DNA of 64,000 nucleotides from Caldifarciminota bacterium. Lineage in GTDB: Bacteria; Hydrothermota; Tepidihabitantia; Tepidihabitantales; CAIPLT01. Positions 62,578 to 64,000 of the stretch are shown one piece after another. How positions within the stretch are numbered: the stretch's first letter is position 1; every line of letters begins with the position of its first letter. The DNA lies in the NCBI GenBank assembly GCA_903865935.1, contig CAIPLT010000002.1, positions 1 through 64,000 on the forward strand. The letters run 5' to 3'. Below the pieces are notes generated by a model. It ran no database searches and was not told where the DNA came from. It saw only the letters and a list, made by a program, of their open reading frames with translations. A program made the position numbers and the translations under genes.

Positions 62578-64000
62578 TTATTCGTCTAAGGTTGATACAT
62601 CACCAATCGGTTTACCAAGTGCTTCTGCTTTTAATAGACGCCGCATAATTTTTCCCGAACGAGTCTTAGGAAGTTTGTCTCGGAATTCAATCTCTTCCGG
62701 TCGGGCAATTGGACCAATTTCTTTACCGACCCAATCTTTTAATTCCTTTTTCAGTTCTTCTGACGGTTTAAATCCGACTTTAAGAGTAACGTACGCTTTC
62801 GGAACATCGCCTTTAACTTCATGAGGAATTCCCACAACCGCAGCTTCTGCAACCGCTGCATGAGCAACTAAAGCACTCTCAACTTCAGCTGTTCCTATTC
62901 GGTGTCCGGCAACATTAAGAACTTCATCCGCGCGCCCTCTGAACCAGAAATAACCGTCTTCATCAATCGTACATGAATCTCCAGTCAGATATACACCAGG
63001 GAAGCGCGACCAATAAGCTTGCTTATAACGTTCTGGATCTTTATAAAGAGTTCTAAGCATGCCAGGCCATGGAGCCAATAAAACCGCGAATCCGTTGTCA
63101 TTCGGTTTAATTGGTTTTCCTTCGTGAGTATAAACACCAGCTTTGATTCCGGGAAAAGGTTTGGTTGCTGAACCGGCCTTTAATGGAGTTATCGGCAAAG
63201 GCGTAATTAGAATATGACCGGTCTCGGTCTGCCACCAGGTATCCATGATTGGACATCGGTTAGCTCCGATATATTTATAATACCATCGCCATGCTTCAGG
63301 ATTAATTGGCTCACCAACACTGCCTAGTAATCTTAAACTTGAGAGATTATATTTCTGCGCCCACGATTCACCATATTTCATATGCATTCTTATTGCGGTT
63401 GGCGAAGTATAAAGAATAGTAACTTTTTCTCTTTCAATCATCTTCCACCAGCGACTGGCATCCGGATAATCCGGTGCACCTTCGTAGAGAATCGAAGTTG
63501 CACCCAGCATTAACGGTGCATAAACAATATAACTATGACCGGTTACCCAGCCAATATCAGCAGCACACCACCAGATATCGCTCTCTTTAATATCAAAGAT
63601 GAACTTTAGTGTCGTATTTATCCCTACCGCATAACCACCGTGCACATGAACAATACCTTTTGGTTTACCGGTTGTACCCGATGTGTAAAGAGTATAAAGA
63701 ATATCTTCGGCGTCTAACTGTTCAGTCGGACACTGTTCGGATTCTTTGGCAATAATTTCATGCCACCAAAGGTCACGGCCTGCGGTCATCGTGACTTTAG
63801 TATGAGCGCGGTCAAACACGATAACATGATTAAGACTCGGACATTCAGTCACTGCCAGGTCGGCATTATTTTTTAACTGGACTGGTTTACCACGGCGATA
63901 AGCGGCATCAGCCGTAATCAATATTTTAGACTCGGCATCATTAATTCTATCTTTTAATGAACCAGCGCTAAAACCTGAGAATACAATCGAGTGAACAGCA
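62578..64000 (-). CDS. acs: Acetyl-CoA synthetase, 5' end outside the window
   Basis: The frame is open from the right edge of the window on the minus strand, so about 473 residues of a roughly 640-residue enzyme are present. It starts within [12 protein letters not shown] and ends normally at 62578. The AMP-binding motif is [14 protein letters not shown], with TWWQTETG, the hinge [19 protein letters not shown] and the acetylation-site Lys in [14 protein letters not shown]. It activates acetate to acetyl-CoA. Confidence 0.96.
   Translation of the reverse strand, partial: AVHSIVFSGFSAGSLKDRINDAESKILITADAAYRRGKPVQLKNNADLAVTECPSLNHVIVFDRAHTKVTMTAGRDLWWHEIIAKESEQCPTEQLDAEDILYTLYTSGTTGKPKGIVHVHGGYAVGINTTLKFIFDIKESDIWWCAADIGWVTGHSYIVYAPLMLGATSILYEGAPDYPDASRWWKMIEREKVTILYTSPTAIRMHMKYGESWAQKYNLSSLRLLGSVGEPINPEAWRWYYKYIGANRCPIMDTWWQTETGHILITPLPITPLKAGSATKPFPGIKAGVYTHEGKPIKPNDNGFAVLLAPWPGMLRTLYKDPERYKQAYWSRFPGVYLTGDSCTIDEDGYFWFRGRADEVLNVAGHRIGTAEVESALVAHAAVAEAAVVGIPHEVKGDVPKAYVTLKVGFKPSEELKKELKDWVGKEIGPIARPEEIEFRDKLPKTRSGKIMRRLLKAEALGKPIGDVSTLDE

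Overview
The window is a gene-dense, AT-rich stretch (roughly mid-30s to 40% G+C by eye) from a diderm bacterium. LptA, LptB, LptC and LptE homologues, lipoproteins and an outer-membrane-like protein point to two membranes. An archaeal/eukaryote-type ProS, a ferredoxin-dependent 2-oxoacid oxidoreductase (KorDABC), a group 4 [NiFe] hydrogenase and secreted PKD/PQQ-propeller proteins suggest an anaerobic, uncultured lineage, perhaps near candidate phylum WOR-3 or the wider FCB neighbourhood. That placement is inference, not proof. No phage, insertion sequence or CRISPR array was seen.

Layout. 1-4455: end of recR, then rho, rpmE, prfB (with an intact programmed +1 frameshift) and proS. 4490-6628: an exported nitroreductase, a gene-poor gap and an ArsR-DUF169 pair. 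6780-16535 (minus strand): one long operon for a membrane-bound group 4 [NiFe] hydrogenase that also carries sulfhydrogenase-type beta and gamma (FAD/NAD(P)H) subunits, a formate-dehydrogenase-like subunit without a visible Mo ligand, a four-cluster ferredoxin and, at the end, a sulfite-oxidase-like protein. 16718-25800: pheT, a ZapB-like coiled coil, zapA, a 6S RNA gene, rny, ymdB, hsp20, lon, tRNA-Arg and a TPR protein. 25823-33365: dprA, trxA, a TlpA-like lipoprotein, OsmC, guaB, DUF4870, lptE, an RNA uracil methyltransferase and an amidohydrolase. 33836-39961: a sodium symporter with a tiny membrane partner, then three secreted repeat/propeller proteins. 39958-46265: aminotransferase, aspartokinase, scpB, DUF4416, DUF366, lpdA, lipB. 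46255-49803 (minus): lipoprotein, pgeF, recJ. 50309-55638: pyrG, then lptC-lptA-lptB-rpoN. 55641-56763 (minus): two envelope proteins. 56873-60391: korDABC and DUF4438. 60429-64000: tRNA-Glu, then maeB, satP and acs on the minus strand (acetate use).

The metabolic genes fit together around ferredoxin, NAD(P)H and H2. KorDABC makes reduced ferredoxin, the hydrogenase complex could exchange electrons among ferredoxin, NAD(P)H and protons while pumping ions, and acs/satP/maeB link acetate to central carbon. Two observations cut across the window. First, promoters have TTGACA-like -35 boxes almost always exactly 16 bases from the -10 box, and many first genes start only 5-7 bases after the -10 box, which predicts leaderless mRNAs. 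Second, several families of dispersed intergenic repeats occur, including a pair of about 230 bp that are decayed copies of one another.
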